13,373 nucleotides of DNA, taken from JAXFQS01 sp034178815 (GTDB lineage: Bacteria; Verrucomicrobiota; Kiritimatiellia; RFP12; DVOR01). Below, in pieces: positions 6,484 through 13,373 of the stretch (positions are counted from its first letter, which is position 1; every line of letters starts with the position of its first letter). The notes beneath the pieces were generated by a model. That model ran no database searches and had not been told where the DNA came from. It saw nothing but the letters and a program-made list of their open reading frames with translations. The stretch lies in the NCBI GenBank assembly GCA_034178815.1, contig JAXFQS010000116.1, positions 1-13,373 of the forward strand, written 5' to 3'. The position numbers and the translations under genes were made by a program.

Positions 6484-8841
6484 TCAATCGTATGTGAACT
6501 GCGCGGTGAGGGTTGCGTCGGCGTGCGGGAGGAGGCGAGCCCAGTATCCGGCGAAGGCGCGGGGGAGGGTCTCGGCGAAGGGCACACCGGCCTTGAGATC
6601 ATAGGTTTTCGCGGTCACCCAAGTACCCCAACCGTCGACATCAACTTGCAGTTCGACCCGGAGGTCGGAAGTGGCGGAAAGGGTGAGGGTCTTGCGGTCG
6701 AACCCGTTGAGCAGATAGGCGTCGGAAGGGCGATTGGCCTGCACGAGGGTGTCGAGCAGAGGGCCACCAACGCCCCGGACTTTGCCCAAGCGCCAGGCGT
6801 GATCGATGGGCATAAGGTGGAGTTGCCCCGGGGTTGCGTAGGCGAAGAGTCCGCGCCAGAAGGCGTAGTCGAGAATGGGCAGGTTGTGGGCGGCGACGGG
6901 GCGTATTCCGGCAAAACCGTGGGCATTCTCGGCGGGAAGTTCGTAGTAGATGCCGCCGGCGTTGAAGTGGTCGCGTTCGGTGCAGACTTCGCGGCAGACG
7001 CGGCTTTGCGGGTTGTGCCGACGCTGGGTGGTAGCATAGGGCAATCGCCAACGATTGCCGGCATCGTCGACATAGAGGATGGAGGAGGGCTGGGGGTCGA
7101 CGGCTCCCGCGACAAGGGGGGCGGCGCGCTGGACTTTTGGAGCGGCCGAGGGGTTGTCGCGGAGCGTCAAGGTTTCATCGAGCGTGGCGGCGTGGTTGCC
7201 AGAGACGGCGGCAAGGGAGAGGCACCCGGGGGCGATTTTGTTGACATGGAGGATGGGGCGCTCGAGGCCTTTGGGGAGGGCGATAGTCTGGGGTTTTGCG
7301 GTGGAATCGGCTAAGCGGTCGTCACGCTGGCGCTGGAAGAGAGTGACAGTGGTTTTCGGGCAGTCGACAAGGGGCAGGAGGCGAATCCACTCGCCCTTGA
7401 GGCTGGAAAGATCGTGTCCGCCGGGTGTGCAGACGGCGAGGTTTTCCCACCGTCCATTGCCTTCGCGGTCGAGCTGGAGTTGGAAGGAGCCGTTGGCGAC
7501 CCAAAGCCAGCGGAGGTCGTATCCGGCGATGAGATAAGGGGCGCTGGGGCGTCCGGTCTGGGCGGCTTCTTTCCACCAAATGAAGGCGTTGCCGATGGCT
7601 GGGCCGAGGGTATCAAGTTCGGGCTCGTCCACGAACCAGAGGTTGGAGTGGCTCTTAGCGGGGCCTTGGATTGAGCCCTTGACGCGGCGCTTGTTGAGGA
7701 ACTCGTTGCGGGCGGAATCGTCGCAGCCGAAGACGATTTTTCCCTCCCAAGCGCAGAAGTCGCCGATGACTTTCAGATAGTTGGAGCGCGGGCGGATGCC
7801 GCGGGGGGTTGCGGGCGAGAAGTCGGCGGGAAACTTCCAGAAGGTACCGTGCATGGTGGCGAGGAATTCGTCGCCTTTCCCGATTTCGCGGATACGCGGC
7901 CATTCGGTATTCCAGCCGTGGGCGCCATCGTAGGAGTGGGAGGCTTTAGGAAGTCGGAAATCGCTCCAGTCGGTGCCGTTGGTGGTGACGGAGAGAATGA
8001 TGCTTTTAGCGTCCCAGCCGAGCGCCCAGACGGGATTTTGGTTGGGATGTTCGTTGCCGAAGATACCGTCGCGCGTGGTGATTTCGGTGAACTGGTTGGT
8101 GCGCACGAGGCTCCACTGAGGGTCTCCGGGATTCCAGTGGGCGAGGGCTCCGGATGGGGTGAGCGGGTCGCGCTGGGCGGCCGGACTGTAGTGACCATTG
8201 TTGGCATAGAAGAGGCGACCGAAGCCGGAACAAGTGCCCTTGCCGTGATAGCCGTAGAGGGTCGACTTTTGGGCAGTCTGCCAACCGAGGGGCGGATTGG
8301 AACCGCTCTTTTTGAAGAGTTTCTCGTACGCTTCGGCGTTCAAGTCGTCGCGGATGAGGGTGCGCGTCTGGAGGGTGTTGACATCCAGTTCATAGAGCCC
8401 CTCCTCCATATCGGTGACATAGACCTTGTTCGACGGATCGGTCAAATGGCGCGCCGCCCCCGTGAGGCGTCCGGGCATTGACGGGATGGGAATAGTGCGC
8501 ACCGTGCCGTTCGAACCGATGAGGTAGGAGCCGATGAGCAGTTGCCCGCTCTCACGGTGGATGAGACGATTCGCGGGAGTGCCACCGACGGATTCGGGGC
8601 GGACAATCAGTTGCTTGTCGGTGGTGATTTGGTAGAGTTTGTCAGAACTTCCCGTCGGGCAATGCGGGCCGTAGGTCACCAGCCAAAGCGCCCCCGCCCA
8701 CGGTACGACCGCGCCCGTGCCGCACTCGCCCTCCTCATTGTAGTAGGCCAGCGACGGATAGATTCCGCCAATCGACAACGGCGCGGCGCGGCACACGCCT
8801 GCCGCAATCGCAACCAGCACAAACAACCGGCCCTTCTTCAT
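6484..8841 (-). CDS. Large secreted protein, probably beta-propeller-like, function unknown
   Basis: From the ATG at 8839-8841 this is 785 residues. A GTG at 8850 would add three residues, but GGAG lies 10 bases before the ATG and only one base before the GTG. Residues 1 to about 20 are a typical signal peptide (MKKGR, a hydrophobic run, CRA before the likely cut). The mature protein has many short strands with repeated Trp/Gly-rich turns, such as VVPWAGALWLVTYGPH, KLYQI and GLYELDVNT, and the text-like rhythm of beta-propeller or sugar-binding extracellular proteins. A later segment, including YDLRWLWVANGSFQLQLD, suggests a second beta-sandwich region. I recognise no catalytic motif. It is the first gene after a good promoter and directly precedes a GH36-type alpha-galactosidase, so a role in binding or processing an external glycan is a reasonable but unproven inference. 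Confidence 0.83.
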   Translation of the reverse strand: MKKGRLFVLVAIAAGVCRAAPLSIGGIYPSLAYYNEEGECGTGAVVPWAGALWLVTYGPHCPTGSSDKLYQITTDKQLIVRPESVGGTPANRLIHRESGQLLIGSYLIGSNGTVRTIPIPSMPGRLTGAARHLTDPSNKVYVTDMEEGLYELDVNTLQTRTLIRDDLNAEAYEKLFKKSGSNPPLGWQTAQKSTLYGYHGKGTCSGFGRLFYANNGHYSPAAQRDPLTPSGALAHWNPGDPQWSLVRTNQFTEITTRDGIFGNEHPNQNPVWALGWDAKSIILSVTTNGTDWSDFRLPKASHSYDGAHGWNTEWPRIREIGKGDEFLATMHGTFWKFPADFSPATPRGIRPRSNYLKVIGDFCAWEGKIVFGCDDSARNEFLNKRRVKGSIQGPAKSHSNLWFVDEPELDTLGPAIGNAFIWWKEAAQTGRPSAPYLIAGYDLRWLWVANGSFQLQLDREGNGRWENLAVCTPGGHDLSSLKGEWIRLLPLVDCPKTTVTLFQRQRDDRLADSTAKPQTIALPKGLERPILHVNKIAPGCLSLAAVSGNHAATLDETLTLRDNPSAAPKVQRAAPLVAGAVDPQPSSILYVDDAGNRWRLPYATTQRRHNPQSRVCREVCTERDHFNAGGIYYELPAENAHGFAGIRPVAAHNLPILDYAFWRGLFAYATPGQLHLMPIDHAWRLGKVRGVGGPLLDTLVQANRPSDAYLLNGFDRKTLTLSATSDLRVELQVDVDGWGTWVTAKTYDLKAGVPFAETLPRAFAGYWARLLPHADATLTAQFTYD

Positions 8842-8882
8842 CCTCGACACACTCCGTCTTACTTACTAATCGAATGCCCACC

Positions 8883-8911
8883 ATTATATTAAAAACCCTC
8901 CCCCGACGCAA
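8883..8911 (-). promoter_or_regulatory. Probable sigma70-type promoter of the secreted protein-glycosidase-hisC unit
   Basis: On the minus strand a perfect TATAAT (8883-8888) lies in a locally AT-rich stretch, 17 bases after TTGCGT (8906-8911; three of six -35 bases match). Transcription would begin near 8876, leaving a leader of about 35 bases before the ATG at 8841. Array C begins about 42 bases upstream of the -35 box. The AT-rich island stands out in this GC-rich region. Confidence 0.75.
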
Positions 8912-8952
8912 GCAAACACCCCACCCGCCACGAGCCAACCCGCTGCCGGCGC

Positions 8953-9033
8953 GGGTGGCAACCTTCCGCCCCATCAGGTAGGCACCACCCCTCCCCCAAG
9001 ATGGCTACGACCGCCCCCCAAAGGTGCCTACCC
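8953..9033. repeat. Array C: degenerate tandem repeat, 23-base period, 4 units
   Basis: Units start at 8953, 8976, 8999 and 9022, each exactly 23 bases apart. Cores are GGGTGGCAACCT, AGGTAGGCACCA, AGATGGCTACGA and AGGTGCCTACCC. Linkers are C-rich: TCCGCCCCATC (8965), CCCCTCCCCCA (8988) and CCGCCCCCCAA (9011). The last, partial unit contains the mcrC stop codon (9028-9030) at core positions 7-9, exactly as array B contains the hisC stop. The array separates the restriction operon from the promoter of the next unit. Confidence 0.87.
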
Positions 9034-10347
9034 GCCGACCGGCCGCGCGGCAAAACGCCCGATGGCATCGATCAAATCCCGCTCCGCTTCTGCCATCCGA
9101 CTGGCGAAGGCGCGAGCGTCGGGCATCTTCTGCGGAATCGCCAACCGAAAGAGCGCCAACTCACCCCCCAATCCCGCCAACTCGCGTGGAGCGTCGTTGC
9201 CGGCGGCCCCCTCCTTCTTCGCCGGCACGATAAAGCCGCCCTTGGGCAGCCCCAGCACGTGGAGATAGGCGACAATCTGAAGCAAATCGTCCCGATTCTC
9301 GCTCACACGCGACTTCCCCTTGTACTTCGCATCCAGCACGCACCAGTCGTTGTGGAAATCCGGGAAATAATGCCGGTGTCCATCCTTGAAAAACGCAATG
9401 GCCCCCTCCTTCGCCTTGTTGCGCGGATGGCGGAAAGTGCGCTCCAAAAGCGTCGCCAGATACTCCTCCCACAGCCACGCGCCATCAAAGAGAATCCCCT
9501 GAACCTCGTCCGAATCCTGACCGAAACGCAACCGCTCCTCGCGCAGAATCCACAGGCAGATTCGGCGCAAAGGCCCATACGCCGGATAGAGTGGATGAAC
9601 CCTCGGACGCAGATTCCGTCCGACCACCTTCTGCCGCGCCCCGCGCGTATAATCCGGAGTCAGCGCCACCACCGTCCGAACCGCCTCGCCGGCAGCCTTG
9701 TCCGCCTCCCACAGCCGAGAAGAAACCCCGTTCCCGCGCAGGAACTCGACCGTATGGCGCACCAACTGCATCAGATCCGTATCCGCCCCGCGCACCCGGA
9801 AACGACACGCCACCCGCCCCGCAAATGGCATATTTTCCCGCACCTGGCGCGAGATGTCCACAGCCCCCCGAAGCGCCAGACCGTTCTCCTCCCGCTGGCG
9901 ATATTCGCGGTAAATTCCCTGCTCGAGCGCCCGTTTCAGAAAGTGCGGAAAGAGCAGCGGCAGCAGTTCCAATTCCGCCTTCCGGTCGGTTGAAAAGTCC
10001 CAGTCGAACAAGTTCGGAGAAAAGACGCGCCCGAGCAGATGATGCAGGAAAAAGTCCCGCCCGCCATCCTCGAAGCGCGACACAATCTCCAGCCGCGTCT
10101 GCCCCACCCCCACAAAGCCCATTACATTGCCGACCGACACCTTCCGCCCCGCCGCGTCCAGGTCCAATACCACACTTTCGCCCAAGCCGTCGGCCACCTC
10201 CCCCAGACAGTGCGGGAAGACCAGCAGCCCCGGAGATTCCGCGACCACCTCCTCAAGACGCCGCCCCGCAATCCCACCAAAATCGCGCCGGACGCGCCCG
10301 AACTCGGCCGCATCCAGCACATATGAATGATTATCCTCAAGCCTCAT
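9028..10347 (-). CDS. mcrC: McrC-family nuclease subunit of a type IV (McrBC) restriction system
   Basis: McrC is the nuclease partner that binds the McrB hexamer, stimulates its NTPase and cuts DNA carrying modified bases. This 439-residue protein has the usual layout: an N-terminal beta-rich arm (about 1-95) that contacts McrB, a helical middle, and a C-terminal PD-(D/E)xK nuclease. The nuclease motif is visible as YFPDF (327-331, D330) and LDAKYK (338-343, D339 and K341), with the WLWEEYLATLLE helix (291-302) before it. I choose the ATG at 10345-10347, which overlaps the end of mcrB by 11 bases and implies coupled translation; a TTG at 10359 is a less likely start. All catalytic residues are intact, so the system looks functional. 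The TAG stop lies inside array C. Confidence 0.92.
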   Translation of the reverse strand: MRLEDNHSYVLDAAEFGRVRRDFGGIAGRRLEEVVAESPGLLVFPHCLGEVADGLGESVVLDLDAAGRKVSVGNVMGFVGVGQTRLEIVSRFEDGGRDFFLHHLLGRVFSPNLFDWDFSTDRKAELELLPLLFPHFLKRALEQGIYREYRQREENGLALRGAVDISRQVRENMPFAGRVACRFRVRGADTDLMQLVRHTVEFLRGNGVSSRLWEADKAAGEAVRTVVALTPDYTRGARQKVVGRNLRPRVHPLYPAYGPLRRICLWILREERLRFGQDSDEVQGILFDGAWLWEEYLATLLERTFRHPRNKAKEGAIAFFKDGHRHYFPDFHNDWCVLDAKYKGKSRVSENRDDLLQIVAYLHVLGLPKGGFIVPAKKEGAAGNDAPRELAGLGGELALFRLAIPQKMPDARAFASRMAEAERDLIDAIGRFAARPVGG

Positions 10348-13192
10348 CAGACCGCTCAAACTGGTAAGCCCGCTTCAACCCCTCAAGCGTCTCCGAACAC
10401 GCCGACATCCCGCGCAGATACTCCCGCAATGTCCCCTCAATATGGTGCCGCCAGAGCCCTTCGAAGTCACCCCCCTCCTGCACCAACGGCAGAAAACAGG
10501 CCGGACCGATGGCAAACTCCCGCCCCAGATTCCGCGTTTTCCCTATTGCCGCATTGAGCGCCCTCATCCGCGCGAGAGCCTCCTCCTTCCACTCCGGCAG
10601 ACACTTCGCAAACATCGCCTCCGCAGTATCCTCCGGAGTCACCTCCTCCCAGGCAAACCGCCGCCGCATCGCAAAGTCCATGCTCTCGACATTGCGGTCA
10701 ATGTCATTCATCGTGCCAATCACATAGACATTCTCCGGAACAAAGAATCCCTCCGCGAACTCGTCCTCCTCCGGCACCAAGTTCTGGTATTGCGTCTCCA
10801 CTCGCCCGTCTTCCCCGCGGTAGCCCTGCTCAATCGCCCCGAACAGTTCCCCGAATATCTTCGAGAGATCCCCGCGGTTGATTTCGTCGATGATGAAGAC
10901 AAACGGCCGGGCCTCGGATGCCGCAATCCGCATGCCCTCCTCATACGCCACCAGCCCCACATTCCGCTCCATCCACTCCAGAATCGGCTTCTTATAGCAC
11001 GCATTGAACCTCGAGTTGCCCCGATACGAATGGTAGAGCCGAGCCTTCCCCCAGCCAATCTTCGTCGACCGCCCCGGCGCGCTTTCCACCAGCCCGTCCC
11101 CGCGCTCATTCAACTCCAGCACATGCGTCCCGCCCCGGGCCAAAGTCAACTCAATCGGGCCCTTCTCCTCCAGCCAGTCCAGCAACCTTCCCCAAGCGGC
11201 TTCGAAGTTGTCCTTCCCGGCAACCCGCCGCTCCGAGAGAGCCCGCTTGCAGAAGGCCTTGAATACCCCGTCACGGCGCTCAAAACCGACTTGTCCGTCC
11301 TCCCCAGAAACCGGACGAAGCCCCTCTACAAAGTCCGTATAATCATACGACGGATGGAACTGAACCTTCTTGATTTCATCATCCCTACACCCCATTGCCC
11401 TGGCAACCGCCAGAGCCAAATGCGTCTTGCCCGTCCCTGGCGCTCCGTGCAGCACCACATTCCCCCTCGAACGCACCAGTTCCAGCACCTTCCGCTCCAT
11501 CGCCGTCATCGCAACCTCCTCTTGTTTCGGGGCATCCGCCCCTACCAACTCCTCAATCCGTCTGACTACCTCGGCATTCTCGCCATTCTCATTCTTGATT
11601 CTCTCCAGCGTTCCAATCTGGTTCTTGCCATTCCCGGTCCAGTCATCCAGCAGGCCATTCGCCCCCTCTCCAAGCAAGCGAAAGTTGTCGAGCCGCCAAT
11701 ACTGGATGTCCCTACGCAGCGTAACATCAAGCCCATCCCGCTTCTCCAGTTCAGCCATATCGTTTACCATCCCCTGCTCGGCGAGATGGCGTGCCAAATC
11801 CGGCGTCGAGATCTGCTCGACCCCCTGGTCCTCGGGAAGCCTGCCTGAGAATGTACACCAAGGCACCACCTCCGGCTTTTCGGCGGGACGAATCGTTCCG
11901 GCGAAATGGTATTGCCACTGCCGCTTGTCTCTTTGGGCGCAAATGATTCGATCCCCCGCCTTCAGCTGACGGAAGCGATCCGCTGTCTTGCCCTGCAACC
12001 ACCCGATGGCGATAACCTGTTCCTTCTTCATAAACCGGATGCGCCTCTCCAAATCCTGATCAACATCGAAATGGAAGTTGGGCGAGACAACATAATACTC
12101 CTTCGTTTCGCCCAGCCCAAGCGCATCGATGGCAGCCACCAATTCATCCCGTAGCGTCCACTCAAAGAAGCCATCGACCAAGCGACCTTCCTTGACCGGC
12201 GTCGGCCAGTAGCGGAACCCTTTGCCGTCCGCATTCCGCACGACAAACCGGTTGAGTTTGCGCTGGACAAAGCGGCCGAAGTGGGTCACATTGCTGTTGA
12301 GCACCTGCGGATTGACGCCGTACTTCTCCCCGACTCGCTTGCACGACCCTTTGTGCCCCGGCTCGGCATAAAACTTCAAGATGGCATCCAACTGTCCCGT
12401 CGACAAATCGGCAGCCTGCAACACCGCCATCCACTCATCCTTCGAGATGTCCAGTTCCAACCGATACCCCCCGTCGGGCGACTGCTCCAGTTGCAACTCC
12501 AACAGCCCTTCCGTGCGCCCGTTCTGATAGGCCGAAACCGAAAGGTGCGCAAAAGAGGGCTCCTTGATTTCCCCCGAAGCCATCCGTGCGCACACCGTCT
12601 CCATCACCCCCGCATAGTCGGCATAACTCCTCACCTTCGGCAACTCGACCCCATGCAGCTTGAGATATGCGGTCGTCTTTCCATCCAACGGCAGAAAGCG
12701 CCCCGGTGCAACCCAGAACATCGGAATCGTCAACTGCGCCGCCCCGATTCCATCCTGATCCAACAGCCGGGCAAACCGTTCCTCATCCACCGTTCCCTGC
12801 ATCAGCGCCTCGCAAAACGCCCACAGCGCCTCCGCACTTTCTTTCGCACGATTCTCATCCTGCCATAGCAAGAAAAAGGACCGCATCGCGTTTATCTTCG
12901 GCACCCCATCGAACCTACCAGGCAGGGGACTTTGGAGGTTCAACGCCCGCTTCAACTCGCCCAGAATCGCCAGCCGCTTCTCGTCACCAATCCTATTGAA
13001 GATGGCAAAGAACGAGAACGGATCAATGTCCCGAAACGGGCGCCTGTCCTCCATGTGCAGATACCTCACGCATGGACCAATGACCGCATTGTCGTACACC
13101 AGCCGCACCAACGGTTCACGGTTATGCCGAAACTCCAAAAGTTTCCGCGCCAACTCCTCGTAGATAGGAATCCAACTCAACTCGCCGCTCAT
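10337..13192 (-). CDS. mcrB: McrB-like AAA+ NTPase with a long N-terminal recognition region
   Basis: This 951-residue protein is the motor and specificity subunit of the McrBC pair; the family uses GTP to translocate and bring McrC to modified DNA. The AAA+ domain (about 560-950) has Walker A GAPGTGKT (583-590), Walker B FVFIIDEINR (764-773), the McrB signature TMNDIDRN (827-834) and RRRF (843-846). The first 560 residues are much longer than the small N-domain of E. coli McrB (459 residues in all). They comprise a region with IDPFSFFAIFNR (56-67) and FDGVPKINAM (94-103), a possible helix-turn-helix near 283-315 leading to FFEWTLRDEL (342-351), and a segment with YYVVSPNF (366-373), VIAIGWLQGK (393-402) and LKAGDRIIC (410-418) that resembles PUA/EVE-like modified-base readers. 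That last assignment is inference. GGAAGGAG lies 9 bases before the ATG at 13192, and the start is 4 bases after the preceding stop. Confidence 0.92.
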   Translation of the reverse strand: MSGELSWIPIYEELARKLLEFRHNREPLVRLVYDNAVIGPCVRYLHMEDRRPFRDIDPFSFFAIFNRIGDEKRLAILGELKRALNLQSPLPGRFDGVPKINAMRSFFLLWQDENRAKESAEALWAFCEALMQGTVDEERFARLLDQDGIGAAQLTIPMFWVAPGRFLPLDGKTTAYLKLHGVELPKVRSYADYAGVMETVCARMASGEIKEPSFAHLSVSAYQNGRTEGLLELQLEQSPDGGYRLELDISKDEWMAVLQAADLSTGQLDAILKFYAEPGHKGSCKRVGEKYGVNPQVLNSNVTHFGRFVQRKLNRFVVRNADGKGFRYWPTPVKEGRLVDGFFEWTLRDELVAAIDALGLGETKEYYVVSPNFHFDVDQDLERRIRFMKKEQVIAIGWLQGKTADRFRQLKAGDRIICAQRDKRQWQYHFAGTIRPAEKPEVVPWCTFSGRLPEDQGVEQISTPDLARHLAEQGMVNDMAELEKRDGLDVTLRRDIQYWRLDNFRLLGEGANGLLDDWTGNGKNQIGTLERIKNENGENAEVVRRIEELVGADAPKQEEVAMTAMERKVLELVRSRGNVVLHGAPGTGKTHLALAVARAMGCRDDEIKKVQFHPSYDYTDFVEGLRPVSGEDGQVGFERRDGVFKAFCKRALSERRVAGKDNFEAAWGRLLDWLEEKGPIELTLARGGTHVLELNERGDGLVESAPGRSTKIGWGKARLYHSYRGNSRFNACYKKPILEWMERNVGLVAYEEGMRIAASEARPFVFIIDEINRGDLSKIFGELFGAIEQGYRGEDGRVETQYQNLVPEEDEFAEGFFVPENVYVIGTMNDIDRNVESMDFAMRRRFAWEEVTPEDTAEAMFAKCLPEWKEEALARMRALNAAIGKTRNLGREFAIGPACFLPLVQEGGDFEGLWRHHIEGTLREYLRGMSACSETLEGLKRAYQFERSDEA

Positions 13193-13196
13193 CGTC

Positions 13197-13373
13197 CTAC
13201 TCTCCTTCCTTCGATTCCGTCAACCCCAAACGACCAATCGCATCCGCCAATTCCCGGCACAGCGTCACGGAGTAACCACGCCCCAGGCTCCACCGCACCT
13301 CTTCAAATGGCAGAAGCCAAAACAGCCTTCCCCGGTTGGCGCCGCGCACTGAACACCGCTTCATATTCTTCTG
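13197..13373 (-). CDS. C-terminal end of an unidentified gene upstream of mcrB (cut by window edge)
   Basis: The minus-strand frame is open from the window edge for 58 codons to a TAG at 13197-13199, four bases before the mcrB start. The visible end reads RLFWLLPFEEVRWSLGRG (16-33 from the edge) and then ELADAIGRLGLTESKEGE. An ATG at 13362-13364 would give a 55-residue protein, but the frame continues past it to the edge, so a longer gene is equally possible. The tight spacing and the mcrB ribosome binding site within its last codons suggest one operon. If so, it may be an accessory part of the restriction system, but I do not recognise the family and no motif is visible. The segment is too short to exclude a chance open frame. 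Confidence 0.5.
   Translation of the reverse strand, partial: QKNMKRCSVRGANRGRLFWLLPFEEVRWSLGRGYSVTLCRELADAIGRLGLTESKEGE
13202..13209 (-). promoter_or_regulatory. Ribosome binding site of mcrB inside the preceding gene
   Basis: GGAAGGAG on the minus strand ends 9 bases before the mcrB ATG and lies within the last codons of the preceding open frame, whose TAG is at 13197-13199. This arrangement suggests that the two genes are translated together from one message. Confidence 0.75.

Noticed and set aside
6465..6602. An N-terminal extension of the glycosidase of 46 residues
   Set aside because: It overlaps the end of the preceding gene, is Pro/Ser-rich and does not resemble a signal peptide or the family's N-terminus.
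8953..9033. The 23-base arrays as CRISPR arrays
   Set aside because: The period is far too short for a repeat plus spacer, the units are degenerate, and no cas gene is nearby.

Overview
This is a GC-rich bacterial window in which every gene I can support lies on the minus strand. I cannot name the organism. The mix of secreted proteins of unknown family, a GH36-type glycosidase, IspD of the non-mevalonate pathway and sigma70-type promoters would fit an uncultured Verrucomicrobiota/Kiritimatiellota-like bacterium, but that is inference from protein flavour only.

Reading in the direction of transcription (right to left): the C-terminal end of an unidentified gene (13373-13197) runs straight into a type IV restriction operon, mcrB (13192-10337) and mcrC (10347-9028). 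After repeat array C (about 8953-9033) and a clear promoter comes a second unit: a large secreted protein (8841-6484), a GH36-type alpha-galactosidase (6464-4719) and hisC (4705-3641). After array B (about 3543-3646) and a consensus TTGACA-17-TATAAT promoter comes a third unit: ispD (3446-2757), a metallophosphoesterase (2735-2004) and a secreted two-domain protein (2001-634). The next 500 bases hold a coding-like frame without a start (576-322), array A (about 200-314) and a promoter for pgpA, whose first 43 codons close the window (130-1).

The most unusual feature is a family of degenerate tandem repeats with a strict 23-base period. It fills all three intergenic gaps longer than 100 bases and is absent from the short ones. 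Each unit is a 12-base quasi-palindromic core near AGGTNGCNACCT plus an 11-base linker near CCGCCCCCNNA. In each gap the array lies between a stop codon and the -35 box of the next promoter. The TAG stops of hisC and mcrC fall at the same place inside the terminal unit. The arrays therefore mark ends of transcription units and may act as terminators, processing sites or protein-binding arrays.

Functionally, the window joins housekeeping genes (isoprenoid precursor synthesis, histidine synthesis, phospholipid synthesis), a small glycan-use unit and a defence operon. No tRNA, rRNA, transposase or CRISPR array was found.
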